From assembly GCA_021018995.1 (NCBI GenBank), contig CM037593.1, positions 13,792,088 to 13,856,087 on the forward strand: 64,000 bases of DNA. The letters are read 5' to 3'. The position numbers were made by a program, and so were the translations under genes. Shown piece after piece: positions 1 to 11,219 of the stretch (the first letter of the stretch is position 1; each line of letters opens with the position of its first letter). Source of the DNA: Chloranthus sessilifolius. Taxonomy: Eukaryota; Streptophyta; Magnoliopsida; Chloranthales; Chloranthaceae. The notes beneath the pieces were generated by a model. The model had not been told where the DNA came from, made no database searches, and was given only the letters and a program-made list of their open reading frames with translations.

Positions 1-554
1 AGAGATCAGTTTGAACAAGCGTGAGGGTCCGTCACAAAGCCGAATTGAGCCATAGTTTTTGTTCATTTAATGTTAGCTGTTGTACTCACCATCTTTAACC
101 GTCCATTTGAAGGCTTGACTAGATGGTAGACATGACATGACTCAATGATAAAATTTTGGGGTGGACCCAATTAGGCAATGTCATCACCCAATGTAGGCGA
201 TAGCGCCATTGAATTGACTCTTGTCACAACACAGAATAGGCAAAACCCTGCTAAAAGTTGACCTTCACATATTTTCATGGGGCCTAAGGTCTATTGACAG
301 GATTTTGTCCCCAAAAGGCGCTTCTAACCACTGCTATCTATAAATATCGGTGGCGTGCAATTTATCGTAAGCCCATATATACGTACCGATGACGTTTATC
401 GTTATCGTGACCCGCTTGATAGCGCCATGTTTATGGTATTGAAGATGTCTATTCGAGCCTTACCCACAAGCTATGCACCTGGGCTAGGACCTTGCCCGTA
501 GCTTTCCATGCTTCAAAACAAGCCAGCTTGCAACCTTTATTGATATTTTGGTGA
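1..554. other. Non-coding flank
   Basis: No gene, RNA or clear repeat boundary is visible. There is no long open frame and no splice-supported coding similarity that I recognise. Confidence 0.5.
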
Positions 555-965
555 AGGTACCTTTATATTTTTCTTCTCAACATGGGTTTCAGGTGTTAAA
601 ATTATTGATTGTTTTGAATCGAATGATGGGGATCAATTTTTTGTCTCAATCTTCCACATAATGGATCTTGAGATCATTAGCCTACCATATAACGGTCAGA
701 TTTTGATTCCATATGGCACACATCTCAAAAAGTGATCCAAGAATCATGTTTGATGTGTGTCGTGATCATCGTCACTATTGGGATGTGTACCACGTAGGTA
801 GATCAACATCTTACTGTTTGATGTTAGGCTCATGATCTCAGGACCTATTGTATGGAAGATTGGGACGAAAAAAATAATCTCCATCCTTTGATTTAAAACA
901 GTCATAGGTATTAACAAGTCAAACGCAAGTTGAGAAGAAAGAATTTCCTACTGTAAATAGAGGGG
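555..965. mobile_element. FB1 foldback MITE, copy A
   Basis: The two halves are inverted copies of each other. The left arm around 605-735 contains CAATCTTCCACATAATGGAT and CACACATCTCAAAAAGTGAT. The right arm around 770-905 carries the reverse complement of the same blocks (CCTATTGTATGGAAGATTGG). Both ends start with a GGTACCT/CCCCTCTATTT-like terminus. The same hairpin recurs many times in this window, so it is a dispersed non-autonomous DNA element. The termini are approximate and no clean target duplication was found for this copy. Confidence 0.7.
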
Positions 966-1429
966 AAAAAAGCCACGGCCTGAGGATTAGACCCTATCAA
1001 TAAATGGGCTGGATGCAATCATGAGTTAGCAACTGACTTCTATTCAAATAATGCACACTTCGGCTTAAAAGGACTACACTTGAGCCTTATTTTGAGGACC
1101 CATACATGGTTAAAGGGCTAATAAATCTTGGAAAATGTTATATGGAAGACAGTAAACAACAGACCATTCAATAGGCTGCTGATGTGGCACAATGCAAGCT
1201 AAGTGGGGGTCAGCAATGTAATAGGGGCAGCCACTAATATCATGCCACATAAGCATCAGTGAATGGTACATTGTTTTCCGTCCCTTCACTATAATTTTCC
1301 TGAAGTCTTAACCTGTTTATGCCCTGCGAGCATCTTGCAAAACAAATTTGCTTCCTAATTAGTATTTAAATACATGTGATATTATTTTGACTCACCATAT
1401 GCACTATATATTTTGAAAGGCAGTAAGTA

Positions 1430-1573
1430 TTAGTGGCAGTAAAAATTGTCGGCTATTAATAAAAACCTGTTGCTATTAGTCATGTCGCTATCAAAAACTG
1501 CCACTATTAGTCTTGGTGCTACAAAAAATTACCTTAATAACAAGTGCCGTTGAAATACCTTATTTTTGTAGTG
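1430..1573. mobile_element. CACTA-type MITE remnant
   Basis: The right end reads TTATTTTTGTAGTG, the inverse of the CACTACAAAAA terminus typical of CACTA (En/Spm) elements. The body repeats phrases such as ctattagt and actgccacta, matching the intact small CACTA element at 10158-10286. The left terminus is lost. Confidence 0.5.
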
Positions 1574-3260
1574 AATCTATGTGATTTCTCGTGAATCATA
1601 TTTCGTCCAAATTTTAGCTGGCTTATAATATCTCTAATTGTTCTTATTTTTTAATGGCTAATATTGAAGCTCATCTCTTGCCTACCAATTATGGCGAAGA
1701 TTTCCAGAGTTTTAAAGCATGATTGGCATACAATGTTTTTATGTTTTTAGCGAGCATAGATATCACACATTCACACCACCATTTTAGAAAAATCCATTTT
1801 ACTTATTCGTGCACCTGAAAATACTCATTTTTTCTTAAATTATGATATAAAACGACCTTCAAGCTAATGATGATGTAGTTGAATTGTAGGCATAAATTGG
1901 GCCTCCACATACCCTCTTAGGGCTCTCATTGGACTGGGCCAGTCTCATTGGACCGGGCCAGTCCAAATCTTGACTCCGACTTGGCCCAAAAATAGTAAGC
2001 TTTGTGGGTATGTAAGACAGGCCTGAGACCCAACTTGAGCTAAGAATGATTTGGCCCAACATAAAACTTGCCAAACTTGGACTAGGTACCTAACTCCAGC
2101 CCCAACTAAAGCATAATTAGGAAGTCGGAATTCAAGGTAAAATCAGCAAGGCAAAAAAAAAACACATAAAAAATCAGCAAAATTTAGGAAACATCTGGAA
2201 AAAAGTAATGAAAATATTTAGAAATAATTTTTTTTTAGTAAAGATAAGAAAAAATTTAGAAAAAATTTGTAAAAAAAAAAAAGTGTTTAAAACATAAAAA
2301 TCACGATTTTTTTCGAAAATATGAGTAATTTTCAAAATATGCGTTTTAAATTTGCTTTAGACGTTTTATGAAAAAAAATGTATTTTAAACGAGTTTTATT
2401 TTAATAATATGCCTATTTTTGTAACTATAACCTAAAGTGGCCTAAATATCACCGCCACTAAAGGATCTAAATCATCTTATGTACCCTTCTAAAATGAATG
2501 ATTGTCCACATTTTTCAAGTGGTTGAAATTAAATTACACTAATTAAATGGTTAAAATCATTTAATAGGCCTGAATTTTTTGCTTAAGCATGTGTCAATAA
2601 TAGGAAATGGTCACGTCCAATCAGATTGAACCTGATTTTGAGTTCAACCTCAGCTGCAGTTCCTAAATATGAGAGAATTTTGATTTTCATGGATTTTATT
2701 TTTTATATGACGATGTGAAATCAAAATTTTCCTATTTCTGAAAATAGTAGATGTGGTTGAAGTCGAAATCTAATTTAACCTAATCATTTTTCGATAATGA
2801 TAAGCTGCTAGTTGACCTACTTGGATTGATCAAAAATATATTTCATGGGCTTACAAGTTGGCGGACATGTCTTAATCTGCTTAAAGGTGATCATCAAAGT
2901 CAACATCTGAGCCCAAATGGTTCGCATCCGCTCGATCATAGGCGTGATTCTATGGCGAGGCATGTTCTGATGGTGGCCTTCCTCCCCTGCCATTTGGATC
3001 GTTCACAAATGTATGCAATGTGAAGATTATTGAACCCCACTTTGGTGTTTGCATAGCCTCAGAGCCCATTATTACTAGCATTATTGGATGACCTAACCTT
3101 CTTTTGGCTCTTAGTGAGAGTTTGACTTTCTATCCAAAAAAGAAAGAGTTCCATCAACTAATGTGACCTGTCGTTTTTCCCCTATATATGACTTTGGATG
3201 ATTGGATTTAAAACCTGGTTAAATTGGCTATAGCCTAACAAAATTAGAATTAATTTTAAA
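1574..3260. other. AT-rich non-coding stretch
   Basis: No gene is recognised. The part around 2140-2420 is A/T-rich with poly-A and poly-T runs. Short open frames here have no family resemblance I can name. Confidence 0.5.
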
Positions 3261-3599
3261 GAAAATTTACACTTTCAACCTTATAAGTTTGCGCATTTGT
3301 AAAAATGATCATATAATTTCAAACTTTACAGAACAGGCTAACTCCAAGTCAAGTCGGTTCCACGTCAGTACTAACCTTATTATTTTCAATAAAAATATTA
3401 AGTTTAAAAATCTATTATATAAATGATAAATTTTACTTTTACTTTTCATTTTTTACTGTTTATTTTTAATTTTAACTTTTCTGTAAAATCAAGAGAGCGA
3501 CAATAAATTAGCAACAAAGCGGCAAAATAGCGATAGAATATTTTCAGGTAATTTTTTTTTTTTTAAACAAATATACTCATCCATTATCTTCCTTACCTA

Positions 3600-3675
3600 A
3601 TCCGCTAACTTCCCACTAACTTACCGCTAAATTCCATTAGCGGTTGCTAACTTGTGACCACTAATGCAAGTTAGC
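3600..3675. repeat. Palindromic GCTAACTT-type repeat cluster 1
   Basis: Several copies of a short motif built on gctaactt and its inverse lie just inside the left MULE terminus (ccgctaacttccc, taccgctaaattcc, gcggttgctaacttg, gcaagttagcgga). The same motif forms three further clusters in this element. Confidence 0.6.
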
Positions 3676-3741
3676 GGAATATTTTCATCCTCACTTTTTT
3701 TGTTAATTAATTATTATTATATATTTTACAGTTCCCACTAA

Positions 3742-4480
3742 GTGATTTATAAAATGACTAAGTCTCTAGAGGCCTTCGGGAAGTGTACTGAAGTTAGTAT
3801 TAAAAAATTTTACTTGCATTGCACCAAAAAGATAAAGAAGATACTAAATAATTCAATTTTCGGTCATCTATTTAGGATTTATGAGAAATTAGGGTTCATT
3901 AGAAACTTGATTGACACAAATTTAAGCTTTTGAATTAAAGATAACGTTTTTAAAGTCAGAAACACCAATGTACTGCTGCAGGAGTCCGATATATCATTGA
4001 TTTTAGGCCTAAATATGTTGACAAAACCTGAGTCTGAACATATGGCCGTGGCAGAAAAAGAAACTATTTGATACAAATTCTTTCTTGAGATGCCGACTAA
4101 AAGATCTCGTATTGAAGAAATAATTGATAGTGCCCAGCTATCCAACGATGAATTTTTGAAACTATCATTGTGCTCTTTCTTTCTTTCGGACACATACCAG
4201 GAAGTGGAAATTCGGTACTTGAAATTAGTAAATAACCTTGAAAAGTTTAATGAGTTTCCGTGGGGCCTGATAGTTTATAAAAACTTAGTAGAGTGCATAT
4301 CGAAAGCGATCGTCAGAAGGGAAGCAGCAAAAACCTCACAAAATGGGCGTTATAATATATACAGATTGCACTACCGCCTTACAGATTTGAGCGTTTGAGA
4401 ACTTTTCAGGAGTCGCTACCTTTCTTACTCGACTGGAAAATCCATTTTCGGTGCTATTGAAATGGGAAGCCCTGAAATTT
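3742..4480 (+). pseudogene. DUF1985 domain of a MULE-borne ULP-like gene (broken)
   Basis: Two neighbouring frames together look like the DUF1985 domain that precedes the ULP1 protease in KI-type MULE genes. The first, 3742-3933, has NSIFGHLFRIYEKLGF and then a stop. After the stop the domain continues as LLQESDISLILGLNM. The second, 4090-4398, contains LSLCSFFLSDTYQEVEIRY, then NNLEKFNEFPWG and a following conserved-looking helix. The FPWG and preceding LV-N-L segments are the recognisable core. In-frame stops at the end of both pieces and between them show that this is not an intact exon. Role in the living element is unknown; the domain is found almost only next to Ulp1-like peptidases in plant transposons. 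Confidence 0.65.
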
Positions 4481-5119
4481 ATTGAGAAAAAAAATTTAAG
4501 TCTAAACTTATCGTAGAAGTTAAAGCTGTAAAATACGAGTTACAATATCAATTAGTTCGACTCTCTTTTTTTGCAAAGAGAGATGAAAAGGGAGTAGGAA
4601 AGAGACTACCCTATCGAACATGAAGGCGATGTCCCAAGTTATGAGACATGTCCCCCAAAAAGAGGCGAGGAGCTTCATGATGATAACGATGATGATAGTG
4701 ACGATAATGATGAGTACGAGGTCGTTATACGTCAACATCCAAAATCAAAGGGCAAGCAACCAGAGATTAGGCCCCAGCCAACTAGGGAACAGTCGGTTAG
4801 GCAACCACATTTAATCAAAAAAATAATCGAGCTGAGAAAAGAACACACATCTCTCCGTATGTCGGTTAAAGAAATGAAAGGTGAATTCAGACGTGCGTTT
4901 ACAATGCTAAAATGGTAAGTTATTACCATTGAACAACTAAGGAAAGACAAGAAGACCCTAAAGACCCTACAAGAGCAAGTATGGTCACTACAAGATTAGA
5001 TAGTCAATTTAACAGTTGAAAATGACACAATATGGAAGGATCTTGAAGCGGTCAAATCTCATTTGACAAAGGTACTAAATCAATTCTTTTTTTAAATCTA
5101 AGAAACAATAATTTTTAAC

Positions 5120-5275
5120 AGATTAATGCTAACTTAAATTAGCAACCAACAACTTAAGGTAGCAGCCGCTAACTTACGATAGTGGCCGATAACTTAAGTT
5201 GTCGACCGCTAACTTAAGTTAGCGGCTGCTTTTGCGTTCGCAGCCTAAGATAGCGACCGCCAACTTAAGTTATTT
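5120..5275. repeat. Palindromic CTTAAG repeat cluster 2
   Basis: At least six copies of motifs such as ccgctaacttaagttagcgg lie in tandem with alternating orientation. They resemble an intronic or inter-domain array inside the MULE gene region. Confidence 0.65.
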
Positions 5276-5339
5276 TTTAAAAATATAATGACAATCAAAG
5301 TTTTAATATATTTTGTAATGATGTAGGTTGATATTCTTT

Positions 5340-5660
5340 CCTCCGTTCTTTTTTACGCCTTCATTCCCAAACAACCCACTGCCACTCATCCAACAACCCC
5401 TCAAACTTCTGTCTCTCAACCCACTGCCACTCACCCAACAGTCCCCCAAACTTCTGTCCTTAATCCCACTGCTCCTCAACCCACTGACCCCTAAACTTCT
5501 ACCCCTAAACCCACTGGCCCTAAACCCACTGCTCCTCAACCTACTCCTTAACCCACTACCCCCCAAACTTCTGCCCCTAAGCCCATTGCACCTCAACCTC
5601 CTGCTCCTTAATCCACTGCCCCACGAACTTCCCTTGAACTCAATACACCTCAACCCCCTG
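5340..5660 (+). repeat. Pro/Thr-rich coding minisatellite of the ULP-like pseudogene
   Basis: A degenerate repeat of about 12-36 bp with cccactg, cctcaaccc and aacttctg units. In one frame it reads as a Pro/Thr/Gln-rich linker (TPKPTGPKPTAPQP type) broken by stops. Such low-complexity linkers commonly separate DUF1985 from the ULP1 domain. The long open frames on both strands here are by-products of the repeat. Confidence 0.55.
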
Positions 5661-5763
5661 CTAAACAACCCTTGGTGGAGGCCTTGCTCGAAGTGGGTGT
5701 TGAGGTGTTCCGCTTACCCAGCCTTTTCGTGAGCCACAACCGATATCACTAAAATTAATTTTA

Positions 5764-6888
5764 ATGAAACTATCAACTTCAAAGAGTAAAGTCGAGGGAT
5801 ATGACTTACGTGCCCGAAAGAAGAGAAAGACCCCGACTAGCAAAGCCACTATTAAAAGATCAAGAGTGATTGTGAAAGAGGATGAGGATGAGCCACAATC
5901 CATGAAGCATAAATATATACTCAATTTTTGGAACCGATCGGCGAATGAGAACATTGTGATCATCAATAATATCATGGGTGTTAAGGTCACAGTTGTTATT
6001 TTAAAAGTCCTCAAAAGACGCACGTGGCTCAAAAATGAAGTCATGAACGCATACTTTAAGGTCTTTGAAATTATAAAAGATTCAATATTTTTGAAAAAGG
6101 CCGAAAAAGTTGGTTCGCTTTTATGTCCGCTCTGGTAAGGTTTCAATTATTTATTGTTTCGTTTCTTTTATCTGTCTTTCCATTTATGACTCTTTATTCA
6201 CTCCTTTTAATTTATTTACTTATCGCATTATCGTCTTTCAGACCTTGCTTATAGCATATCAAAGAAAATTTAAAATTTTTATCAATAATGAAAATCTGAC
6301 AGTACTCAACAACTTCGATAGACTCGATTAAATAATGAAGAACTGACAGCACTCAACGACTTCGATAAATGGCAGACCAACTGTGACAAGTGGCAGGTTT
6401 GTCACAATTGCAAGCCGCTTGAACCACAATGCGGTCGACTATGGAATGATATGTTTTTTTTTAAGATTACACTCCGTTTTATGTAATGTTAACATTTTTT
6501 TATATTTTTTATTATTTAAGACTCCGATTCTATTTCCGTACAAAATTTTCTTTCGATGCATAGTCAAAAATATAGTCACTGAGCGTTGGCTATAATTTTC
6601 GTAGGTGATCACGTTATTAAATTGATAGACCCGACAAACCGAGAGTGCTCAAGGAAGTTCGAACCGCACAAAAGATATCAATTGCATCATCCTCTGCGCC
6701 TTCTTTACACTGTCGGTTTAAAGTCTGCTTTCGATCAACCGTGGAAGCTAACGGTCTTGAACAATGTTGATCTCCCGCACCAACGCAACGATTGGGACTG
6801 CGGTATTTACGTACTAAAGTATATAGAGTACGTATTTCTCTTAAAGGCAATCTATCAATTTCAAAGAGAAATACATGCAACAATTTAG
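5764..6888 (+). pseudogene. ULP1 (C48) cysteine-protease-like domain, degenerate
   Basis: The part from 5764 to about 6130 begins with a basic stretch (DLRARKKRKTPTSK) and an acidic run. It then enters the start of the Ulp1 fold (VLKRRTWLKNEVMNAYFKVF). A second block, 6586-6888, has VIKLIDPTN, the strand that carries the catalytic Asp, and then LPHQRNDWDCGIYVLKYIE, which holds the Gln and the nucleophilic Cys of C48 peptidases. The His-Trp strand expected just before VIKLIDP is not readable in frame. The linking segments (6130-6585) contain stops or an intron. The family cleaves SUMO-like modifiers; this copy is unlikely to be active. It lies inside the MULE, so it is transposon cargo, not a host gene. 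Confidence 0.7.
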
Positions 6889-7079
6889 AGTCGAAATCGA
6901 ACATTCATTATCCACGTTTGAGAGGAGTTAAATATTTTATTTTTTTCTCTTTATATATTTTTGTAAATATTTTTGTTATAATTTTATACGTAACATTATA
7001 AACTTAATTTGTATAATTTTCAATTCTTTAAATTTTTTATAGATTTTTTAACATTTCATTATAATCTATATAAAAAGAT

Positions 7080-7255
7080 AGCGGTCGCTAAGTTAATACA
7101 GCACCCGCTAACTTAAGACAATGAACACTAACTTAAGTTAGCGACTGCTATCTTAAGTTAGCGGTAAGTTAGCGACCACTATCTTAAGTTAGCGGCAAGT
7201 TAGAACCCGCTAACTTAAGATAGTGGGCGCTAACGTAAGTTGTCGGTCGTTATCT
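7080..7255. repeat. Palindromic CTTAAG repeat cluster 3
   Basis: About nine alternating units of the form gcggtcgctaagtta, ccgctaacttaag and cttaagttagcgac. Many contain the self-complementary CTTAAG centre. The cluster ends directly against a telomere-like stretch. Confidence 0.65.
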
Positions 7256-7289
7256 TAGGGTTTATGGTTTAGGGATTAGGGTTTAGGGT
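7252..7289 (+). repeat. Short degenerate telomere-like stretch
   Basis: Reads ttagggtttatggttt followed by agggattagggtttaggg, about five degenerate copies of the plant telomere unit TTTAGGG. It is short enough to have arisen by chance or from a filled break. Confidence 0.5.
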
Positions 7290-7770
7290 GTTATCTTATT
7301 ACATAGTTTGTAATTAAATAAGATCGGGGTCGCTATCTTAAGATCGAGGTGGATAGCCTCTAATTTGTAAGATGCAATAAGTTACAAATAATGTATGTTC
7401 TTTTCAAATTCTAACAAATTTATATGAGCATCAATTATGACCATATTCCTTGTAATTTTTATATCATAGTGATCGAACTTCGCCTTTAGATTTTGTTCTC
7501 ATTTTTTTTGGGCGGTCGGCTTGATGTATCTTGTGTGAAGGCAAAACTTCGATGTTGTTTCTCAGCAAAGTCCATTGGCGCTTATCAACGGTAGAGATAA
7601 AGTGATCTTTATAAGTTTCTCTAAATAAGTTATTGGTAAATCAGTGCTCACAAAGTGTTTACACCCACCAATTTTGATATATGTATTCGCCAAATACATT
7701 CTACTTCGATACACCTCGCTGTAACTCGAAAATGACTGATTTTTATTTATTTAATTTAAAATTTATTTAC

Positions 7771-8882
7771 CATTACAAACTCTTTAAGAGTTTTCTGAAA
7801 GGATTTCTTATTTCTAAACGCCTGACCAATAATAATTAGTCTCCCTTCATATAGTTCTTCATTATCCGAATCCATATACTCTCCTTTTGAGTCATTAAGC
7901 TGATAGTCTTCATCCACCAGAAATTGATCAATTCCCCTATTAGTATCAACACATGAAGTGGGCGAGGGTAGTGCTTCATTATTTTCAGGATTACTATCAC
8001 CGTCATCGACTGGATGATTATTACATGATTGTGATTGAGTCTGTCGAGGTATGTTTGGCTGAGGTGCAGTTGTTGGGGTTGAGGTTGGCCGAGGTGGGAA
8101 TGTTTGGGGTATAAGAGGCTGTTCTATTGAGAGCTTGATTATCGTTGGCTCAAAAGCTATTAGTTCAGAAGGCTATTGATATGAACTAAGGCTTTATAAA
8201 AATGTTTCCCACTAATTCCAATCGAATGTATTATTTATCGATTCGAAGTTGAGCTAAGATGTATCATGCATTGGATTCATTTGAGAATAATATCCTTGAT
8301 CTTTATCACCTTCTCCTATTGAAATGTCTGAAGAGGGTTGCTCTAGAGGCCTACGGTAGGGGCGAAATCCTATATTCATATTTCTATCATCGTCGACTAC
8401 CATCGGTGCATCGATGTTCTCCTCTCAAACTGTATTCCTTAATTTTTAATCAAATATTCTGGTTCCACACCATCATTATCTACTAATTTGATATTTTTCT
8501 CACATTTTTGATAATTTTCGTTTGTTTCCTGAAACGGTTGAAATATTTCTAAAAACGATAAAATTTCCATTACAGGAGTGGCCAATGATTTTTCGATATA
8601 AATATTTATCATACCATCACCAATACGACATACTTTAAATAAATTTATAAGATTATTAGAGTCTAATAATTCAACAAACACCAGCTCATTTCCTATGCTT
8701 AATGAAACCGTTGATGTAATTGAATGTTCTTCTGGTCGAGTCCTACTGACCTTGTATATTTTCTGCATAAACTGATCAAATGAAATGTTCTCCGTGATAG
8801 TGACAATCCTTCGATGTCCTCTGTTGTCAGTATTATCACCGACACGGACGAAATCAAAATGACAAAGAAGGAGAACATTCAT
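7771..8882 (-). pseudogene. MULE transposase, N-terminal part only (MuDR domain), broken
   Basis: The - strand frame starting at 8882 opens MNVLLLCHFDF and runs to 8439. It resembles the N-terminal domain of plant MuDR transposases (ISFDQFMQKIYKVSRTRPE, IGDGMINIYIE). After a stop the sequence continues in a shifted frame (IDAPMVVDDDRNMNIGFRPY). A second exon without a start codon spans 8172 down to 7771. It has a Pro-rich stretch and then EELYEGRLIIIGQAFRNKKS, typical of the MuDR domain (PF03108 type), and ends at a GTAAAT donor. Downstream I find no zinc-ribbon or DDE integrase-like core before the ULP pseudogene ends at 6888, so the catalytic part has been deleted. It is divergent from the ULP-like gene, as in other KI MULEs. 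Confidence 0.7.
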
Positions 8883-8944
8883 TTAAACTTATAATATTTA
8901 AAATAAAATAAAAATTAGCTGATTAAAAATGTCATACTTAACTA

Positions 8945-9200
8945 ACAGTTTAAAAGCCAGCGGGCCGCTAACTTAAGATATCGGCCGCTATCATAAGATA
9001 GCAGTAAGCTATCTTAAGTCAGCGCTGATATCTTAAAATAGCGGCCGATATCTTAATGTAGCGGTTGATATCATAAGATATCAGCAGCTACCCTAAGATA
9101 TCGGCTGATATCTTATAATAGTATCCCGCTATTTTCAGGTAGCAGGCGATATCTTAAGATAGCGTCCCTCTATCATAAGATATCAGCGTTGACTTATGAT
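8945..9200. repeat. Palindromic CTTAAG/GATATC repeat cluster 4
   Basis: About fifteen units. The motif drifts from ccgctaacttaagatatcgg towards gatatcttaagatatc. It lies just inside the right terminus, mirroring cluster 1, which fits sub-terminal transposase-binding repeats. Confidence 0.65.
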
Positions 9201-9556
9201 TCAAGGGAGGCTATCTTCTGTCTCTATCTTATAATTTATGATGTTTGCTATGAAGGGATTTTAATTTACCTAGTCGATTGTAGTTCACTGGTCTACCAAG
9301 TGTAGTTGAAACTGGAAATGACAATACAAGAAACAATGAAAAATAAAGGAAAATAAGCATATATATATATATAATGGAAACAAGGTCGGTGCTGGCATGT
9401 TCTGCAAAGTTTAAAATTATAGGTCTGTTTTTACAAATATGCAAATTTACAGGGTTGAAAGTGCAAAATTTTCAAATTTCAAATAAGTTCCCACCTAATA
9501 TGAAAATTATAAAGTTTCTAATTTATTGACAATGCTATATCATCAGGTTTTAAGAA

Positions 9557-9963
9557 GGGTACCTCTGTTCTTACCTATCAAATTATGAGGGGCACATATG
9601 CTGAAAGCCATTGACTGCTTTGAGTTAGACGAAGAAGATAAGTTTTGGTCACAATCTTTCACATGGTGGATCTTGAGACCATAGGCATACCATTAGACGG
9701 TTCGATTTTGATTCCATGTGGCACACATCTCAAAAACTAATTTGCAAATTATGTTTGAGCTTGATGCGTGCCACATGATTTTAAGGTTTCTTTTGGGATG
9801 TGTGTCCTGTATAATAAAAAATTGACAATATGAGGATACATGCTCTCAAGATCCGTTGTGTGGACAATTGGGATGAGAACGGGCTCCATCATCTGGTTTA
9901 CAACTGCCAACAGTGTTCAACCTAGGTGCTCTCATTTTTTTGGTAGGTGAGAATAAAGCTACC
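9557..9963. mobile_element. FB1 foldback MITE, copy B
   Basis: Inverted arms share CACATGGTGGATCTTGAGAC on the left and CAAGATCCGTTGTGTGGACA on the right. The termini are GGGTACCTCTGTTC on the left and an inverted GGTAGCTTTATTCTC on the right. Flanks are T/A-rich and only about 6 of 9 bases match. Confidence 0.7.
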
Positions 9964-10157
9964 TTTCAAATATTATATATAAAATTTTGGCACTAATTAA
10001 AAACTCTTTTGACCATAGATTGGTAAAAAATAATTAAAAAAGAAGTAACTTAATTTTATAAAGGAGTTGGACAAAATAAGTTTTACCATTATTCAAGGTT
10101 TGCATGGCCTTATGCTGGTTGACTATCATGTGCGACTAATCAAATGACAAGTGGATG

Positions 10158-10286
10158 CACTACAAAAAAAGTAAGATTATTAGCAGCAGTTTTTTACAAT
10201 TAAAAACTGCTGCTATTAACTAAAAAATTATTAAGACTATTAGCGGCAGTCTATGACTGCCACTAATAATCTTATTATTTGTAGTG
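10158..10286. mobile_element. Small CACTA-type MITE with ATG target duplication
   Basis: Starts CACTACAAAAAAAGTAAG and ends CTTATTATTTGTAGTG. It is flanked on both sides by ATG (10155-10157 and 10287-10289), the 3-bp duplication expected of CACTA elements. Total length is 129 bp with no coding capacity. Confidence 0.85.
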
Positions 10287-10420
10287 ATGAGCGGACTGAT
10301 GATTATGTTCATTGAAAAAAATTAAAAAAAATGTACGCATACATGTGCGATCAATGATGTAAATTATTGAACAATGAAACTACCGTTTATTTTCCACATA
10401 TATAGACAGACACCATTGAC

Positions 10421-10422
<2 letters not shown>

Positions 10423-10481
<59 letters not shown>
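10423..10481. repeat. (TA)n microsatellite
   Basis: An uninterrupted run of about 29 TA dinucleotides. Confidence 0.95.
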
Positions 10482-10485
<4 letters not shown>

Positions 10486-10536
10486 AATAGTCTATAACTC
10501 TTGTCACTCATGTAGCCGCTAGTAACTTACTTAGGC

Positions 10537-10684
10537 CCTGGATACCCAAGTTATCATCCAAAAACAAAAAGCTAGCAGCGTGGAAATGGAATCTACTCTC
10601 TAAAGCCGCTGGATACCCAAGTTATAAAAAAAATATAAATAAATAACATTTGGCAGCGCGATGGAATCTACTCTCTAAAGCCGG
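10537..10684. repeat. Tandem duplication, about 75 bp x 2
   Basis: Both units run from ctggatacccaagttat to gaatctactctctaaagccg. The second carries a small A-rich expansion. Confidence 0.8.
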
Positions 10685-10829
10685 TCAGTTCGCCTATGCA
10701 GTATGACTTTGATTTTGAACTGCAGGCCGTTAGAACTTTCTTCTAATCGAATTGCCATCGTTGTGGAAAATCTACTGAGTATGCGATAAATAGTTCAAGT
10801 GGACCTTCATGAGGGTATATGCCCAGCCG

Positions 10830-11180
10830 TACCACATGGGGTATGACGAGTCAGAAGGGTTTATCAACAAGTTAAGTCAGCCCGATATTTGACCCATCGG
10901 GCCCGGAAGCATCGAACCAACCTTTGGGACCACATGGTGTATGACGAATCAAAAGGGTTATCAACAAGTCAAGTCAGCCCGCTATTTGACCCATCGGGCC
11001 CGGAGGAATCAAAGGAATCGAACCAACCTTTGGGACCACATGGTGTATGACGAGTCAAAAGAGTTATCAACAAGTCATGTCAGCCCAATATTTGACCCGC
11101 CGGGCCCGGATGCATCGAAAACCAGATATTTGACCTGCCGTGCCCAAAACCATCGAACCAACCTTTGGGACAATTGGGTC
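10830..11180. repeat. Tandem repeat, about 100 bp x 3.5
   Basis: The landmarks accacatgg(t/g)gtatgacga, ttatcaacaagt(t/c)aa and ttgacccatcgggcccgga recur at spacings of 97-106 bp starting at 10832, 10929 and 11036. A shortened copy follows. Open frames across it are by-products of the repeat. Confidence 0.85.
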
Positions 11181-11219
11181 AACTCAAAGGTCAGGTCGAA
11201 TGTTTCATGCCCAACCTGA

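Larger units (their letters stand above)
3261..9473. mobile_element. MULE (Mutator-like) element carrying ULP1-like and transposase remnants
   Basis: The ends are long inverted repeats of about 80 bp. The left end has CACTTTCAACCTTATAAGTT, GCGCATTTGTAAAAA and TTTCAAACTTTACAGAACA. The right end (about 9395-9473) gives the same blocks on the reverse strand (CACTTTCAACCCTGTAAATT, GCATATTTGTAAAAA, TTTTAAACTTTGCAGAACA). Inside are a DUF1985/ULP1 pseudogene on + and a MuDR-type transposase start on -. This combination is known from the Kaonashi (KI, ULP-carrying) MULEs of plants. Nine-base flanks (aattttaaa, aaatttcaa) match only partly, so the target duplication is decayed or slightly misplaced. 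The DDE catalytic core of the transposase was not found, so the copy is non-autonomous. Confidence 0.8.

Noticed and set aside
5303..5732. Long frames of 121 and 134 codons on both strands with Leu/Pro or Arg/Gly repeats
   Set aside because: They are by-products of the cccactg/aacttctg minisatellite in the ULP-like pseudogene.
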